NCBI GenBank assembly: GCA_945869465.1
Contig: CAMBPB010000013.1
Coordinates: 1 to 52,104, forward strand
Direction: 5' to 3'
Length of the DNA stretch: 52,104 nt
From: Prosthecobacter debontii
Lineage (GTDB): Bacteria; Verrucomicrobiota; Verrucomicrobiia; Verrucomicrobiales; Akkermansiaceae
Every line of letters starts with the position of its first letter. Positions within the stretch are counted from its first letter, which is position 1. The notes beneath the pieces are model-generated. The model ran no database searches, had not been told where the DNA came from, and worked only from the letters and a program-made list of their open reading frames with translations. The position numbers and the translations under genes are program-made. This document shows positions 17,080 to 27,817 of this stretch, piece after piece.

Positions 17080-18090
17080 TCAGGCGATGGCCCTGGCGAG
17101 TTCCGGTTTGAGAACCGGCAGCGGCAGGTGTTCGGGTCCGAGTTCCAGGCCCTTGGCGGCGCGGACGGCAGCCTCGATTGCTTCGAGCACGTCAAGCTCC
17201 GGGCGGAACTCCGCGGCGTGATAGGAACTTCTAACCAACGGGCCGCTGGCGACATGGCGGAAGCCTTTTTCGAGGGCGATCGACTTGTATTCGTCGAACG
17301 CTTCTGGCGTGATGTATTCGACGACGGGCAGGTGCTTGACGGTGGGGCGGAGGTATTGGCCGAGGGTCAGCACGGTGACATCATGGGCGCGGAGATCGTC
17401 GAAGGCGCGGAGCAGTTCTTCGCGGCGCTCGCCGAGTCCCAACATGATGCCGCTCTTGGTGGCGACGACTCCGTTGACCATCGCCTTGGCCTTTTTGAGC
17501 ACGGTGAGGCTGCGCTGATATTGGGCGCGGGAGCGGACGAGCGGGGTGAGGCGTTCGACGGTCTCGATGTTGTGGTTGAAAATGTGGGGACGGGCGTCCA
17601 TGACGAGTTTGAGCGCCCAATCGCGGTCATTGAAGTCGGGCACGAGCACCTCGATGATGGTCTCGGGATTGGCTTCGCGCACGGCTTCGATGGTTTGTTT
17701 GAAATGTTGCGCGCCACCATCGCGAAGGTCGTCGCGGGCGACGGCGGTGATGACCACGTGGCGCAGGGCCATGCGGCGCACGGCCTCGGCAACGCGCTCG
17801 GGTTCATCGGCTTCCAGGGCGTCGGGTTTAGCGGTCTTGACGGCGCAGAAGCCGCAGGCGCGGGTGCATTTTTCCCCCGCGATCATGAAGGTGGCGGTGC
17901 GCTGGCTCCAGCATTCCCAGCGGTTCGGGCATTGGGCTTCCTCGCAGACGGTTACCAGTTTCAGGTCGGTGATGAGTGATTTGGTGGACCAGAATTCCGG
18001 ATTGTTAGGAAGGCGGACTTTGATCCAGGGAGGCTTCTGGCTCCGGTGCAAGGCCGGATCCATGTTCATTTTCGGGCCGCAACTGCTCAT
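17080..18090 (-). CDS. lipA: Lipoyl synthase (radical SAM)
   Basis: Inserts two sulfurs into protein-bound octanoyl groups to give the lipoyl cofactor of 2-oxoacid dehydrogenases and glycine cleavage. The 336-residue enzyme has the auxiliary cluster cysteines C49, C54 and C60 in CEEAQCPNRWEC and the radical SAM cluster cysteines C75, C79 and C82 in CTRACGFC. The C-terminal RSSY motif, which ligates the auxiliary cluster through serine, is also present (LVRSSYHAAEF). Everything expected is intact. The start may be 18090 or a methionine seven residues later. Confidence 0.97.
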   Translation of the reverse strand: MSSCGPKMNMDPALHRSQKPPWIKVRLPNNPEFWSTKSLITDLKLVTVCEEAQCPNRWECWSQRTATFMIAGEKCTRACGFCAVKTAKPDALEADEPERVAEAVRRMALRHVVITAVARDDLRDGGAQHFKQTIEAVREANPETIIEVLVPDFNDRDWALKLVMDARPHIFNHNIETVERLTPLVRSRAQYQRSLTVLKKAKAMVNGVVATKSGIMLGLGERREELLRAFDDLRAHDVTVLTLGQYLRPTVKHLPVVEYITPEAFDEYKSIALEKGFRHVASGPLVRSSYHAAEFRPELDVLEAIEAAVRAAKGLELGPEHLPLPVLKPELARAIA

Positions 18091-18142
18091 GTCGGCGGGA
18101 CGCTACGCCCGCGGCCATGAACGGGAAAGCGGAAAGTGGCGA

Positions 18143-18179
18143 CAAAAAACCTCCGGGTGTCGGCAGCGACACGCGGAGG
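18143..18179 (-). terminator. Rho-independent terminator of the HiPIP gene
   Basis: On the reverse strand an imperfect hairpin (CCTCCG, bulge, GTGTCG, loop CTGC, CGACAC, bulge, CGGAGG) is followed at once by TTTTTTGTC. It lies 26 bases past the stop of the HiPIP gene at 18205 and before lipA, so lipA probably has its own promoter. Confidence 0.8.
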
Positions 18180-18204
18180 TGGATTCGGCGCTCCGAGAGA
18201 GGGG

Positions 18205-18540
18205 TTATTTGACGGGTTGCGGCTTTTTCGCGAAGGCGGCGCACCAACCGTTGGCGGTCACGATCTTGCCTCCGAAGGCGGTGCATGGGCCGGTGGCTGC
18301 ATCCGGTTTTCCGGTGTAGAGGGCGCAACCCGTGCATTTTTGCTCGACCGTGTGGAGCGGGTATTTCGCCGCTTCCACCTTGGTGGTGTCTTCCTTGTAG
18401 CCGAGGGCCATCGCGACCGGGTCGGTTTCTTCGAGTTTGACGGGTGGCGGCGGCGCTTGGCCGAGTGCGCTCCCGCAGAGCAGGGCGGGAGTTCCGGTGG
18501 AAGCCACGAGTTTGAAGAGGAAATTGCGACGGGAGTTCAT
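18205..18540 (-). CDS. High-potential iron-sulfur protein (HiPIP), Tat-exported
   Basis: 111 residues. MNSRRNFLFKLVASTGTPAL is a twin-arginine signal peptide with the SRRNFLFK motif, fitting export of a folded iron-sulfur protein. The mature part has four cysteines, C69, C72, C86 and C100, spaced C-x2-C-x13-C-x13-C, which is the HiPIP [4Fe-4S] pattern, with the aromatic GWC at the last position. HiPIPs carry electrons in the periplasm at high potential. A strong terminator follows. The frame stays open upstream to an ATG at 18657, adding a second RRNF motif; I prefer 18540. Confidence 0.9.
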   Translation of the reverse strand: MNSRRNFLFKLVASTGTPALLCGSALGQAPPPPVKLEETDPVAMALGYKEDTTKVEAAKYPLHTVEQKCTGCALYTGKPDAATGPCTAFGGKIVTANGWCAAFAKKPQPVK

Positions 18541-18559
18541 AGGTGTTGGTGGAGGTAAG

Positions 18560-18581
18560 TTGCGTTGCGTTGCGTTGCGTT
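18560..18581. repeat. Pentanucleotide tandem repeat (TTGCG)4 upstream of the HiPIP gene
   Basis: Four exact TTGCG units plus TT lie about 20-40 bases upstream of the HiPIP start codon on its 5' side. Short tandem repeats in such places can alter promoter spacing. If translation began at 18657 the repeat would be inside the coding frame, and gain or loss of one unit would shift that frame. Confidence 0.85.
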
Positions 18582-18655
18582 GACGATACGGAGGGAGGGC
18601 AGCAACCTTCGCAATAAAATTCCTCCGGCCGGTTTTTCCTGATTCGGGGGTCGCC

Positions 18656-19519
18656 ATGGCCGATTCATGCTTCCGGCTTGCCGGAAACGCGGGGCCGGGC
18701 ATTATCGCGCCAGTGAATTCAGCGCCTCTTGGATTTTTCGACTCAGGTGTCGGCGGATTGACCGTCGTGCGTGCGGTGCAGGAACTCCTGCCGACCGAAG
18801 ATATTCTGTATCTCGGGGACACCGCCCGCCTGCCGTATGGCTCGAAAAGCCCGGAAACCATCCGGCAATTCGCCGACGAGGACGCCCGGTTTCTGATCGC
18901 CCGCGGCGTCAAAGCCATCGTGGTGGCCTGCAACACCGCCACGGCGCACGCGTTGCCGCGCTTGCGGGAGCTCTATCGGCTGCCGGTCATCGGCGTGATC
19001 GAAGCCGGGGTGGACGCCGCACTTGCCAATCCCAACGCCGCGCGCATCGGCATCATCGCGACACGGGGCACCATCCGTTCGCATGCCTATCAGCACGCGC
19101 TGGCCCTGCGGCGGACGGGCTTGATCATCCATGGCCAGGCGGCACCCTTGCTGGTGCCTCTGGTCGAGGAAAACTGGATCGATCATCCGGCCACGGCGAT
19201 GGTTCTAAGGACCTATCTGGACCCGCTGGTTGAAAAGGGGATCGACACCCTGATGCTCGCCTGCACGCATTATCCGCTGCTCATTCCGGTGCTGCGGGAC
19301 TTGTTGCCGGCGGATGTGCGGCTGGTGGATTCCGCGACCACCTGTGCGGAGCATTTGCAGAAGGAACTGGTCCGGCTGGATCTGCTGGCCGCCCCCGACC
19401 ATGATGGAAAACTGGAGGTTCATTTGACCGACCTCTCGGATGAGTTCGAGGCGTTGGCCCGGCGGTTTCTCAAAAAAGCCCCCGGCCGGATTCATCGTGC
19501 GGTGCTTGGCGGGGCGTGA
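18656..19519 (+). CDS. murI: Glutamate racemase
   Basis: Interconverts L- and D-glutamate to supply D-glutamate for peptidoglycan. The 287-residue product has FFDSGVGGLTVV near residue 27, the first catalytic cysteine at residue 92 in VVACNTATA and the second at residue 203 in LACTHYPLL, both intact. The first 20 or so residues are not typical, and a GTG at 18713 (NSAPLGFFDSG) is a plausible real start. It is divergent from the HiPIP gene. Confidence 0.95.
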   Translation: MADSCFRLAGNAGPGIIAPVNSAPLGFFDSGVGGLTVVRAVQELLPTEDILYLGDTARLPYGSKSPETIRQFADEDARFLIARGVKAIVVACNTATAHALPRLRELYRLPVIGVIEAGVDAALANPNAARIGIIATRGTIRSHAYQHALALRRTGLIIHGQAAPLLVPLVEENWIDHPATAMVLRTYLDPLVEKGIDTLMLACTHYPLLIPVLRDLLPADVRLVDSATTCAEHLQKELVRLDLLAAPDHDGKLEVHLTDLSDEFEALARRFLKKAPGRIHRAVLGGA

Positions 19520-19613
19520 GGCGCGCAAATATGGCTTGCCCGCCGACGTTCCAAGAGGCATATAGCGAGCGTCTTTTGTCCGCTTGCTTGCGCCGCTTTC
19601 CCGGCATGGCGTC

Positions 19614-19676
19614 ACCCCGGCACCCGGGGTTAGACGGCTGGTTCCCGCTGGTTTCCTCCACGAGGCGGGTTTTTCT
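19614..19676 (+). terminator. Possible murI terminator region
   Basis: A perfect 7-base hairpin (ACCCCGG, loop CAC, CCGGGGT) at 19614-19630 is followed by a weaker stem CCCGC...GCGGG at 19644-19669 that runs into TTTTTCTC. The second could end murI transcription before glmM. The stem is short and its loop long, so this is tentative. Confidence 0.35.
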
Positions 19677-19733
19677 CTTGATGCGTCCATATTTTTTTGA
19701 ACAAAGACACCACTCACCATCACTGAAACCCTC

Positions 19734-21080
19734 ATGAAACTTTTTGGAACCGACGGCATCCGAGGCCGGGTCAACGAATTCCCGATCACCGCGGAAGTCG
19801 CGCTGCGGATGGGCAAGGCCGTGGCCAACGTGCTGCGTTCGTCGGGCCCGAACCGCAACCGCGTGCTGGTGGGCAAGGACACCCGGATTTCCGGCTACAT
19901 GCTGGAAACGGCGCTGACGAGCGGGTTGGTGTCGATGGGGATGGACGTTTTCATGGTCGGCCCGCTGCCCACCCCGGCGGTGGCGCACTTGACGAAATCG
20001 ATGGGGGCCGCGGCGGGCATTATGATCACCGCGTCCCACAATCCCTACGAGGACAACGGCATGAAAATCTTCGGGCCCGACGGCTACAAGTTGTCCGACG
20101 ATCTGGAAGGGCTGATCGAACGCCACATTCTCGGCGAGGAACCCGACGCGCCGCCCTTGCCATCGCGGCAGATCGGCAAAGCCCACCGGATCGATGACGC
20201 GCGCGGTCGCTACATCGAGTTCGCCAAACACACGGCGGACAACGTCCCGTTGCATGGTTTGAAAATCGTCGTCGATTGCGGTCACGGCGCCGCCTATTTC
20301 ATCGCCCCGCTGATCTTCAAGGAACTGGGCGCGGAAGTGATCACCACGGGCATCCAGCCTGACGGACTCAACATCAACAACGCCTGTGGCGCGCTTCATC
20401 CGGAAAACGCCGGAGAGTTGGTGCGCCGCTTCAATGCCGACCTCGGAGTTTCCTTCGACGGCGATGCCGACCGCGTGATTTTCACCGATGCCAACGGCCA
20501 GGTGGTTAGCGGGGACCGCATTCTCGCGCTATGTGCCATCGGCCTGAAAGAACAGGGGAAATTGCGCAAGGACACCTTGGTTGCCACCGTCATGAGCAAC
20601 CTGGGGCTCAAGGAGGCGATGCGGCAAAACGGCATCAAGCTGGAAACCACCGCCGTGGGCGACCGCAGCGTCATCGAGTGTATCCGGAAAAACGGTTATT
20701 CCTTCGGCGGCGAGAATTCCGGGCACTTGATTTTCGCGGATCACGCGACCACCGGCGATGGCATTCTCAGCGCCCTGCAAGTGCTGCGCATGATGCGCGA
20801 GCGGAATGCAACCCTGGCCCAACTTTCGACTGTGCTCAACGAGTATCCCACTCAGCTCGCCAACATGCCGGTGACCTCGAAACCCGCGCTCGATTCGTTG
20901 CCGAAGCTCAAGAAGCTGATGAAAAAAGCGAGTGCCGAGTTCGGCGAAAACGGGCGGCATCTGATTCGTTACTCGGGAACGGAAAACAAGATCCGCGTGC
21001 TCGTCGAACACCGCGAAGTCGAGCAATGTCGCGTCTGGGTGAACAAATTCGCAGCTGCCATCCGTGAGGAAATCGGCTGA
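19734..21080 (+). CDS. glmM: Phosphoglucosamine mutase
   Basis: Converts glucosamine-6-phosphate to glucosamine-1-phosphate for UDP-GlcNAc synthesis. The 448-residue enzyme starts MKLFGTDGIRG and has the phosphoserine loop TASHNP with Ser101, the metal loop DGDADR, the sugar loop GGENSGH and the phosphate-binding RYSGTEN, in order. It heads a three-gene run with an acyltransferase-like gene and glmS, which together cover the supply of UDP-GlcNAc precursors. Confidence 0.97.
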   Translation: MKLFGTDGIRGRVNEFPITAEVALRMGKAVANVLRSSGPNRNRVLVGKDTRISGYMLETALTSGLVSMGMDVFMVGPLPTPAVAHLTKSMGAAAGIMITASHNPYEDNGMKIFGPDGYKLSDDLEGLIERHILGEEPDAPPLPSRQIGKAHRIDDARGRYIEFAKHTADNVPLHGLKIVVDCGHGAAYFIAPLIFKELGAEVITTGIQPDGLNINNACGALHPENAGELVRRFNADLGVSFDGDADRVIFTDANGQVVSGDRILALCAIGLKEQGKLRKDTLVATVMSNLGLKEAMRQNGIKLETTAVGDRSVIECIRKNGYSFGGENSGHLIFADHATTGDGILSALQVLRMMRERNATLAQLSTVLNEYPTQLANMPVTSKPALDSLPKLKKLMKKASAEFGENGRHLIRYSGTENKIRVLVEHREVEQCRVWVNKFAAAIREEIG

Positions 21081-21090
21081 AATCACCACC

Positions 21091-21930
21091 ATGTCCGTTG
21101 AACCCTCCGAGTGCCTGCCGCTTTCCCTGACCCGGAGAATTGAGGATTTCCCGATCGGAAACCGCCCGCTTTCGGAGCACCAGCGCCTGGTGATCGGTGA
21201 GGCCGGGCTCAGCATCCATCCCAAAGCATGGCTGACTCGTGAGGATCTAAGCGAGTTTTTGACAAGTGGCCGATCCACGCTGATGGATGCGGCGGAAACC
21301 GCTCTCGCCTGGCATGGCGACGCGCCGGATCCTGACAGTTGTTTCCCAGCGCAGACATCCTTCCTCATTCACTATCCGTGGGATTTGCTCCGTGCTAACG
21401 AACAGTGTGTGGCCGGGTTGACCGAAAACGTCATCATGGGCGAAGTCCATCCGTCGGCCGTTATCCAGGGCGTCATCCACCTCGGTCCCGGCACCCGCAT
21501 TCTTCCCGGCGTGTTCATGGAAGGCAACGTCGTCATCGGCGCGAACTGCAAGATCGGCCCAAACTGTTATATCCGCGGCAACACCAGCATCGGCGACGCC
21601 TGCCACATCGGACAATCCGTCGAGATCAAGAACTGCCTGATTCTGTCAAAAACCAACGTCGGCCACCTCTCCTATGTCGGCGACTCGGTGCTCGGCGAGA
21701 ACGTGAACTTCGGCGCCGGAACCACGACCTCAAACCTCCGGCACGACGGGAAAAACCACCGCTCGATGGTCAACGGATTATTGATCGACACCGGCCGCCG
21801 CAAGCTCGGTGCCATCGTCGGCGACGGCGTCCACACCGGCATCCACACCTCCATCTATCCGGGCCGCAAACTCTGGCCTAACACCACCACCCGCCCCGGC
21901 GAGATCGTGCAGAAGGATCTTCGATCTTAA
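21091..21930 (+). CDS. Left-handed beta-helix (hexapeptide) acyltransferase, GlmU-like
   Basis: 279 residues. The N-terminal third, with EHQRLVIGEAGLSIHPKAWL, is not a nucleotidyltransferase and lacks its G-rich UTP loop. The C-terminal half is a hexapeptide-repeat helix: VIMGEVHPSAVIQGVIHLGP, VVIGANCKIGPNCYIRGNTS and SVLGENVNFGAGTTTSNLRH, the last matching the GlmU acetyltransferase region. It starts 10 bases after glmM and ends 34 bases before glmS, so a role in acetylating or handling glucosamine-1-phosphate is likely. The uridylyltransferase step would need another gene. The ATG at 21091 is preferred over 21064, which overlaps glmM. Confidence 0.82.
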   Translation: MSVEPSECLPLSLTRRIEDFPIGNRPLSEHQRLVIGEAGLSIHPKAWLTREDLSEFLTSGRSTLMDAAETALAWHGDAPDPDSCFPAQTSFLIHYPWDLLRANEQCVAGLTENVIMGEVHPSAVIQGVIHLGPGTRILPGVFMEGNVVIGANCKIGPNCYIRGNTSIGDACHIGQSVEIKNCLILSKTNVGHLSYVGDSVLGENVNFGAGTTTSNLRHDGKNHRSMVNGLLIDTGRRKLGAIVGDGVHTGIHTSIYPGRKLWPNTTTRPGEIVQKDLRS

Positions 21931-21964
21931 CTCTCATCTCTCAACTTCAAACCATCAACTCCAC

Positions 21965-23806
21965 ATGTGCGGAATCGTCGGATACATCGGCAAAGCGGAT
22001 GCGGCCACCATGCTCATCAACGGGCTGCGGCGACTCGAATACCGGGGCTACGACTCCGCGGGCGTCGCCGTGCTCGATGACGATCGGATCGTGATCGCCA
22101 AGGCACCGGGCAAGGTTGCCGCGCTCAGCGAGCGGGCCCGCGCCGAGTGGCCGGCCGAGCGGTTTTCCCGCACCACCATTGGCATCGCCCACACCCGCTG
22201 GGCGACCCACGGCCCGCCGACCGAAGTCAACGCCCACCCGCATCTCGACCAGTCCGGCGAGGTCGCGCTCGTTCACAACGGCATCATCGAGAACTACCGG
22301 TCGCTGCGCGCGCGGCTCGTGGGCAAGGGCCACCATTTCTATTCGGAGACCGACACCGAGGTGCTGGCCCATCTGATAGGCGACTGCGACAAGGGCAATC
22401 TTTTCCAAGCCGTTTGCGACGCGCTCCACCAGGTCGAAGGCACCTTCGGCATCGCGGTTCTATCCGCCAGAGAGCCCGGGAAAATCATCACCGCCCGCCG
22501 CGGCAGTCCGATTGTCATCGGCATCGGCGACGGGGAAACCATCATCGCATCCGATGCCGCCGCCATCCTCGCCCACACCCAGCGGGTGATCTATCTGGAC
22601 GACAACGACATCGCCATCGTCACCGCGGACTCGGTTGACATCCGAGACCTCCACAACATTCCCGTCACCCGCGAAATCGCCGAGCTGGGACTCGATGCGG
22701 CGGCGGCGGAGAAAGGCGGCTTCGAACATTTCATGCTCAAGGAAATCCACGAGCAGCCGGACTCGCTCGCTAATGCGATCCGCGGCAGGCTCGATTTCAA
22801 CCTCGGCTCGTCGGTGCTTGCCGGCATGGGCACCTCGCCGCGCGAACTCGCGGAACTCGGGCGGGTGGTTCTCATCGGCTGCGGCACCTCGCTGCACGCC
22901 GGCCTCGTCGGCGAATACGCCTTCGAGGATCTCGCCGACGTCCACGCGGAAGTCCAACAGGCCGCTGAGTTCCGCTACCGCAACCCGATTCTCGGCAGCC
23001 GCGATCTGGTCGTCGCGATTTCCCAATCCGGTGAAACCGCCGACACCTTGGCCGCCGTGCGCGAGGCGAACCAAAAAGGCGCGTTTGTGATGAGCCTCTG
23101 CAACGTCGTCGGCTCCACCATCGCCCGCGAAACCGGCCGCGGCGTGTATCTCCATGCCGGGCCGGAAATTTCCGTGGCATCCACCAAGGCGTTCACCTGC
23201 CAGGTGGTCGTGCTGCTGATGATGGCGCTCAAGCTCGGCCGCGGCCGGCGGTTTTCCCGCGAGGAAGGCATCAGGTTCGCCCGCGAAATCGAAATGGTTC
23301 CCGCGCTGGTCGGCCGCATGATTCGGCAAAACGCCCGCATCGCGGACATCGCCGAAGGCTATGCGCACAACGAACACGCCTTCTTCATCGGGCGCGGACC
23401 GATGTATCCGGTGGCACTGGAGGGTGCTCTCAAGCTCAAGGAGATTTCCTACATCCACGCCGAGGGTTATCACGCCGCCGAGCTGAAACACGGGCCGATC
23501 GCTTTGTTAGTGAAGGGCACTCCGGTGATCGCCATTGCCTGCGATATTCCCGGCAAGGACAAGACGCTCGGCAACATCGAGGAGTGCCGCGCCCGTGGCG
23601 CCCGCATCCTCGGCATCGTCACCGAAGGCGACCAGGAAGCCGCCGAGTGCATGGACGATTTCATCACCGTGCCCCGATGTCATCCGCTGGTGGCGACCAT
23701 TCCCGCGGTGGTGGCGCTGCAACTCTTCGCCTATCACGTCGCCCGCATCCGCGGCTGCGAAATCGACCAGCCGCGGAATCTAGCGAAAAGCGTGACCGTC
23801 GAGTGA
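21965..23806 (+). CDS. glmS: Glutamine-fructose-6-phosphate aminotransferase (isomerizing)
   Basis: Makes glucosamine-6-phosphate from fructose-6-phosphate and glutamine, the first step of amino-sugar synthesis. The 613-residue protein starts MCGIVGYIG, with the glutaminase nucleophile Cys2 exposed after methionine removal, then HTRWATHG and HNGIIENY. Two SIS isomerase domains follow, with GCGTSLHAG, SQSGETADTL, SVASTKAFTCQ and the C-terminal DQPRNLAKSVTVE. I chose 21965 because Cys2 must be the second residue; the frame is open further upstream. No glmS ribozyme is evident in the 34-base gap before it. Confidence 0.97.
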   Translation: MCGIVGYIGKADAATMLINGLRRLEYRGYDSAGVAVLDDDRIVIAKAPGKVAALSERARAEWPAERFSRTTIGIAHTRWATHGPPTEVNAHPHLDQSGEVALVHNGIIENYRSLRARLVGKGHHFYSETDTEVLAHLIGDCDKGNLFQAVCDALHQVEGTFGIAVLSAREPGKIITARRGSPIVIGIGDGETIIASDAAAILAHTQRVIYLDDNDIAIVTADSVDIRDLHNIPVTREIAELGLDAAAAEKGGFEHFMLKEIHEQPDSLANAIRGRLDFNLGSSVLAGMGTSPRELAELGRVVLIGCGTSLHAGLVGEYAFEDLADVHAEVQQAAEFRYRNPILGSRDLVVAISQSGETADTLAAVREANQKGAFVMSLCNVVGSTIARETGRGVYLHAGPEISVASTKAFTCQVVVLLMMALKLGRGRRFSREEGIRFAREIEMVPALVGRMIRQNARIADIAEGYAHNEHAFFIGRGPMYPVALEGALKLKEISYIHAEGYHAAELKHGPIALLVKGTPVIAIACDIPGKDKTLGNIEECRARGARILGIVTEGDQEAAECMDDFITVPRCHPLVATIPAVVALQLFAYHVARIRGCEIDQPRNLAKSVTVE

Positions 23807-23813
23807 TCGAAGT

Positions 23814-24395
23814 TCAGCCCTCATCCTCCCATGCCTTCTTCAGGGCCGGTCCGAGCGGGCTTTCGAGGGCTTGCTGCCAGTGGCTTTCGTTGCGAATGAC
23901 GGGCAGTTCCGGCAGAGTCCTCTCCTCTAGCAGTTCTTGCGGAGCCACCGGATGGGCGCGGAAATACTCGCCACCCTCGCGGGCCGGGCCGACCACCCGG
24001 TGGGTGCCGCGTTCGAGGCCTAGCAGCGCCGTATGCACCCAGCGCGCGCCAAGAAACGGACAGAGGATTTCTCCAAACGCTTCGATCCGATAAGCATCGG
24101 AATCCCCTCCGAAATCGATTTCCCAGCCCTCCGCCACGAAGACCGCGTCCGCCGCCTGCCAGCGCTCGGAGAGTCGGGGCAGCAGCCAAAACCGGATGGC
24201 TTCTCCCGCGTCATCCGGGGTCGGAACGATCCGCAAACGCGTTTTCGTTAGTCCGCGGAGCTGGCGCAGCGTAGTCAGCACGATGGCCCGATAACGCCGC
24301 GCCGCCTCGTCAGGCCCGTGTTCCTTAGCGATCAGCGGCAGGACCCGCCCGGGCAGGGGTTCCTGGATGTTTAAAATCAACAAGCGCACCCGCAC
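23814..24395 (-). CDS. DUF2064-type (TIGR04282) glycosyltransferase-like protein, divergent
   Basis: 193 residues starting at a GTG with VRLLILNIQEPLPGRVLPLI. The opening (a beta strand then E-P-x-P-G-R-V), the AARRYRAIVLTTLRQL helix, and the later THRVVGPAREGGEYF match the GT-A-fold DUF2064 family, where those positions form the nucleotide-sugar pocket. The usual G-x-D-x-P metal motif in the middle is not recognisable, and the K-T-R-L of the first motif is altered to R-V-L-P-L, so it may be a degenerate or inactive member. It converges with glmS. Confidence 0.55.
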   Translation of the reverse strand: MRVRLLILNIQEPLPGRVLPLIAKEHGPDEAARRYRAIVLTTLRQLRGLTKTRLRIVPTPDDAGEAIRFWLLPRLSERWQAADAVFVAEGWEIDFGGDSDAYRIEAFGEILCPFLGARWVHTALLGLERGTHRVVGPAREGGEYFRAHPVAPQELLEERTLPELPVIRNESHWQQALESPLGPALKKAWEDEG

Positions 24396-24689
24396 ACTAT
24401 CGGACCGAAAAGGTGGCCCACCAAGCCGGAAAAGAGCAGGGCCGTTTCATGGACCGCGCTCAGCAGGTAGGGCGGATCCGGCCCGGTCCGCCCACTGGTC
24501 CGCCGCGAGGCGGGCGCATGGGAGAGATTGAGAGGAGCAAGAAATGCGCGAAGCATCCGCATTTCAGAAGTATCTCACCCGCAAGGGCAGTCAGGGCGGG
24601 GCGAGGCCGCCCGGCCCGACCTGCCGCAACGAGATGCCGCAATCCCGCCTTGAAATGCCGGGATCGGCGTGCATTCTCCCCGCCCGCCC

Positions 24690-25985
24690 ATGGCAGGACT
24701 CTCATTCCAAGCACTTCCAGGATTCCGCGACTTCATTCCACGTGAATGCGCGATCCGCAATTATTTGTTCGAAACCTGGCGCTCCGTGGCCCGCCGCTGC
24801 GGATATGTGGAGTATGAAACGCCGATCCTTGAGGACACCAGCCTCTACCTGAAAAAATCCGGCGGCGAGCTTTCCGCCCAGCTTTTCCGCTTCGAGGACC
24901 AGGGCGGGCGCGACGTGACGCTGCGCCCGGAGGTGACCGCTTCGTTGGCCCGCCTCGTCGCCGAACACCAGCGCCAATTCCCGAAACCGCTCAAATGGTT
25001 CGAAATCGGCCAGTGTTTCCGCTACGAAAAACCGCAGAAGGGCAGGGGCCGCGAGTTCCACCAGTTCAACGTGGACATCCTCGGCGAGGCCGGCCCGTCC
25101 GCCGATGCCGAGTTGATCGCTCTGGCCATCGAAACCATGCTCGCCTTCGGCTTTGTGCCCGGTGACTTCGTGGTCCGCGTCTCGGACCGCAATGCATGGA
25201 TTGACTTTGCCGGCCGCCACGGCGTCGCGGAAACCGAAATTCCCGATTTTCTGGGCATCGTGGACAAGATCGATCGCGAAAAACCCGAGGTGCTCGCGGG
25301 AAAACTCGCGGCCTATTCCCTCACCACCGCCCAAGTCCGCGCGTTCATCGCCGATCCCGCCAACGCCTCGCCCGCCTATCTGGCGATCCACGAGGATCTA
25401 ACCGCCCGTGGCCTCGGGGAGTTCATCCAACTCGACCTCTCGATCGTCCGCGGGCTCGCTTATTACACCGGTGTTGTGTTCGAGGTGTTCGATTCAAAAA
25501 AATCCATGCGCGCCGTCGCCGGCGGCGGCCGCTACGACACGCTCGTCGCCACCATCTCTGACGGTGCCGTCGATCTACCTGCCACCGGCTTTGCGATGGG
25601 CGACTATGTCATCCGCAACCTCATCGAGGAAACCACCCACGCGGCGATGCGGATGGAAGTCTGGCTCCAACGCAACGCCGCCGCTTGTGATATTTTCGTC
25701 GTCGTGGCCGATGAATCCCAGCGCGCCGCCTCGCTCAAGCTCGTCACCGATCTCCGCCGCGCGGGCATCTCCGCCGACCTGTCGCTCAACCCCGCCAAGG
25801 TCGCCAAACAATTCCAAAGCGCCGAACGCTCCGGTGCCCGCTTCGCCCTCGTCGTCGGCACCGAGTATCCCGAACTCAAACTCAAAATCCTCGCCAGCCG
25901 CACCGAGGAAACCGGCCACGCCCAATCCGCCGTGGAATGGCTAACCGCCCGCCTCCTGGAACCCGACGGCCCGCTGCTGGCTTGA
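24690..25985 (+). CDS. hisS: Histidyl-tRNA synthetase
   Basis: Class II aminoacyl-tRNA synthetase of about 431 residues. It has motif 1 around LPGFRDFIP, the TLRPEVTASLARL and motif 2 WFEIGQCFRYEKPQKGRGRE, then the histidine-specific GLAYYTGVVFEVF and AVAGGGRYDTL, with an anticodon-binding domain at the C-terminus (CDIFVVVADES, RRAGISADLSL). The start at 24690 (MAGLSFQALPG) is placed just before the conserved N-terminus; a longer in-frame start exists at 24669. The next gene, aspS, begins 32 bases after it, and hisS-aspS pairing is common. Confidence 0.96.
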   Translation: MAGLSFQALPGFRDFIPRECAIRNYLFETWRSVARRCGYVEYETPILEDTSLYLKKSGGELSAQLFRFEDQGGRDVTLRPEVTASLARLVAEHQRQFPKPLKWFEIGQCFRYEKPQKGRGREFHQFNVDILGEAGPSADAELIALAIETMLAFGFVPGDFVVRVSDRNAWIDFAGRHGVAETEIPDFLGIVDKIDREKPEVLAGKLAAYSLTTAQVRAFIADPANASPAYLAIHEDLTARGLGEFIQLDLSIVRGLAYYTGVVFEVFDSKKSMRAVAGGGRYDTLVATISDGAVDLPATGFAMGDYVIRNLIEETTHAAMRMEVWLQRNAAACDIFVVVADESQRAASLKLVTDLRRAGISADLSLNPAKVAKQFQSAERSGARFALVVGTEYPELKLKILASRTEETGHAQSAVEWLTARLLEPDGPLLA

Positions 25986-26017
25986 AGTTTTGTGTCTTGT
26001 CCCTCCCCATCTCCACC

Positions 26018-27802
<1,785 letters not shown>

Positions 27803-27817
<15 letters not shown>

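Noticed and set aside
21931..21964. glmS ribozyme or riboswitch upstream of glmS
   Set aside because: The gap is only 34 bases and shows no ribozyme core.
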